Positions 63,954 to 64,000 of a stretch of 64,000 bases of DNA are shown here, one piece after another (positions within the stretch are counted from its first letter, which is position 1; each line of letters opens with the position of its first letter). The notes under the pieces are model-generated. The model made no database searches. It saw only the letters and a list, made by a program, of their open reading frames with translations, and was not told where the DNA came from. A program made the translations under genes and the position numbers. The DNA is from Sthenelais limicola (lineage: Eukaryota > Annelida > Polychaeta > Phyllodocida > Sigalionidae): the NCBI GenBank assembly GCA_942159475.1, contig OW804100.1:10228646-10292645 (forward strand). Reading direction: 5' to 3'.

Positions 63954-64000
63954 CCCATCGTCACTATGACAATCAAAACAACAATGGCCGCCCTTAACAC

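Larger units (their letters stand above)
60567..64000 (-). mobile_element. Ngaro-like tyrosine-recombinase retrotransposon, 5' end off window
   Basis: Reading on the minus strand, the order is: RT/RNase H ORF, recombinase ORF, direct repeat B1 (61059-60965), spacer A2 (60964-60662), direct repeat B2 (60661-60567). B1-A2-B2 is the 3' half of the split-direct-repeat layout A1-ORFs-B1-A2-B2 known for Ngaro and PAT elements. A1 should then be a copy of A2 at the 5' end beyond base 64000. The absence of a methylase domain favours Ngaro over PAT/DIRS1. The left boundary at 60567 is taken from the end of repeat identity. No target duplication is expected for this class, and I see none. The family assignment is from domain order and was not made by database comparison. 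Confidence 0.88.

Overview
This window looks like AT-rich nuclear DNA from an animal, most likely a marine invertebrate. The signs are consensus GT-AG introns, an AATAAA polyadenylation signal, a tRNA-derived SINE, many miniature inverted-repeat elements, Helitron-type ends and a tyrosine-recombinase retrotransposon. Sequence alone does not settle the phylum. Nothing bacterial is present: there are no operons, no rRNA and no CRISPR array.

Coding content is sparse. On the + strand I can support two exons of one host gene: an internal phase-0 exon at 26216-26389 and a terminal exon at 35086-35223, with an AATAAA at 35401. The 8.7 kb between them reads as intron and holds a SINE-like element and a palindrome-rich MITE-like element. 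I do not recognise the protein. On the - strand, 60567-63953 and beyond the right edge is a Ngaro-like (DIRS-superfamily) retrotransposon. It has an intact reverse transcriptase/RNase H ORF overlapping an intact tyrosine recombinase ORF, followed by two identical 95-bp direct repeats around a 303-bp spacer (split direct repeats). Its 5' end lies outside the window.

Most other recognisable structure is non-autonomous mobile DNA. It includes TA-flanked MITEs (7024-7433 and 13295-13722 of one family; 18064-18947 and 18997-19920 of another; 58323-59500), other inverted-repeat elements (4437-5355, 50979-51338, 51936-52309), a composite foldback region (22933-24436) with relatives at 16330-16485 and 38235-38370, and three Helitron-like 3' ends (15379, 21043, 39794). 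There are also several tandem duplications and minisatellites (13.9-14.3, 14.4-14.6, 15.6-16.0, 39.5, 40.3 and 58.4-60.4 kb), a 74-bp-arm hairpin at 48600-48773 and a near-perfect palindrome at 42900-42938. The remaining stretches show no gene I can support.

The most interesting element is the Ngaro-like retrotransposon, because both visible ORFs are open and its paired repeats are identical, which suggests a young insertion. Next are the nest of two MITEs apparently inside one Helitron (17.9-21.0 kb) and the MITE-bounded tandem duplication that ends beside the retrotransposon.
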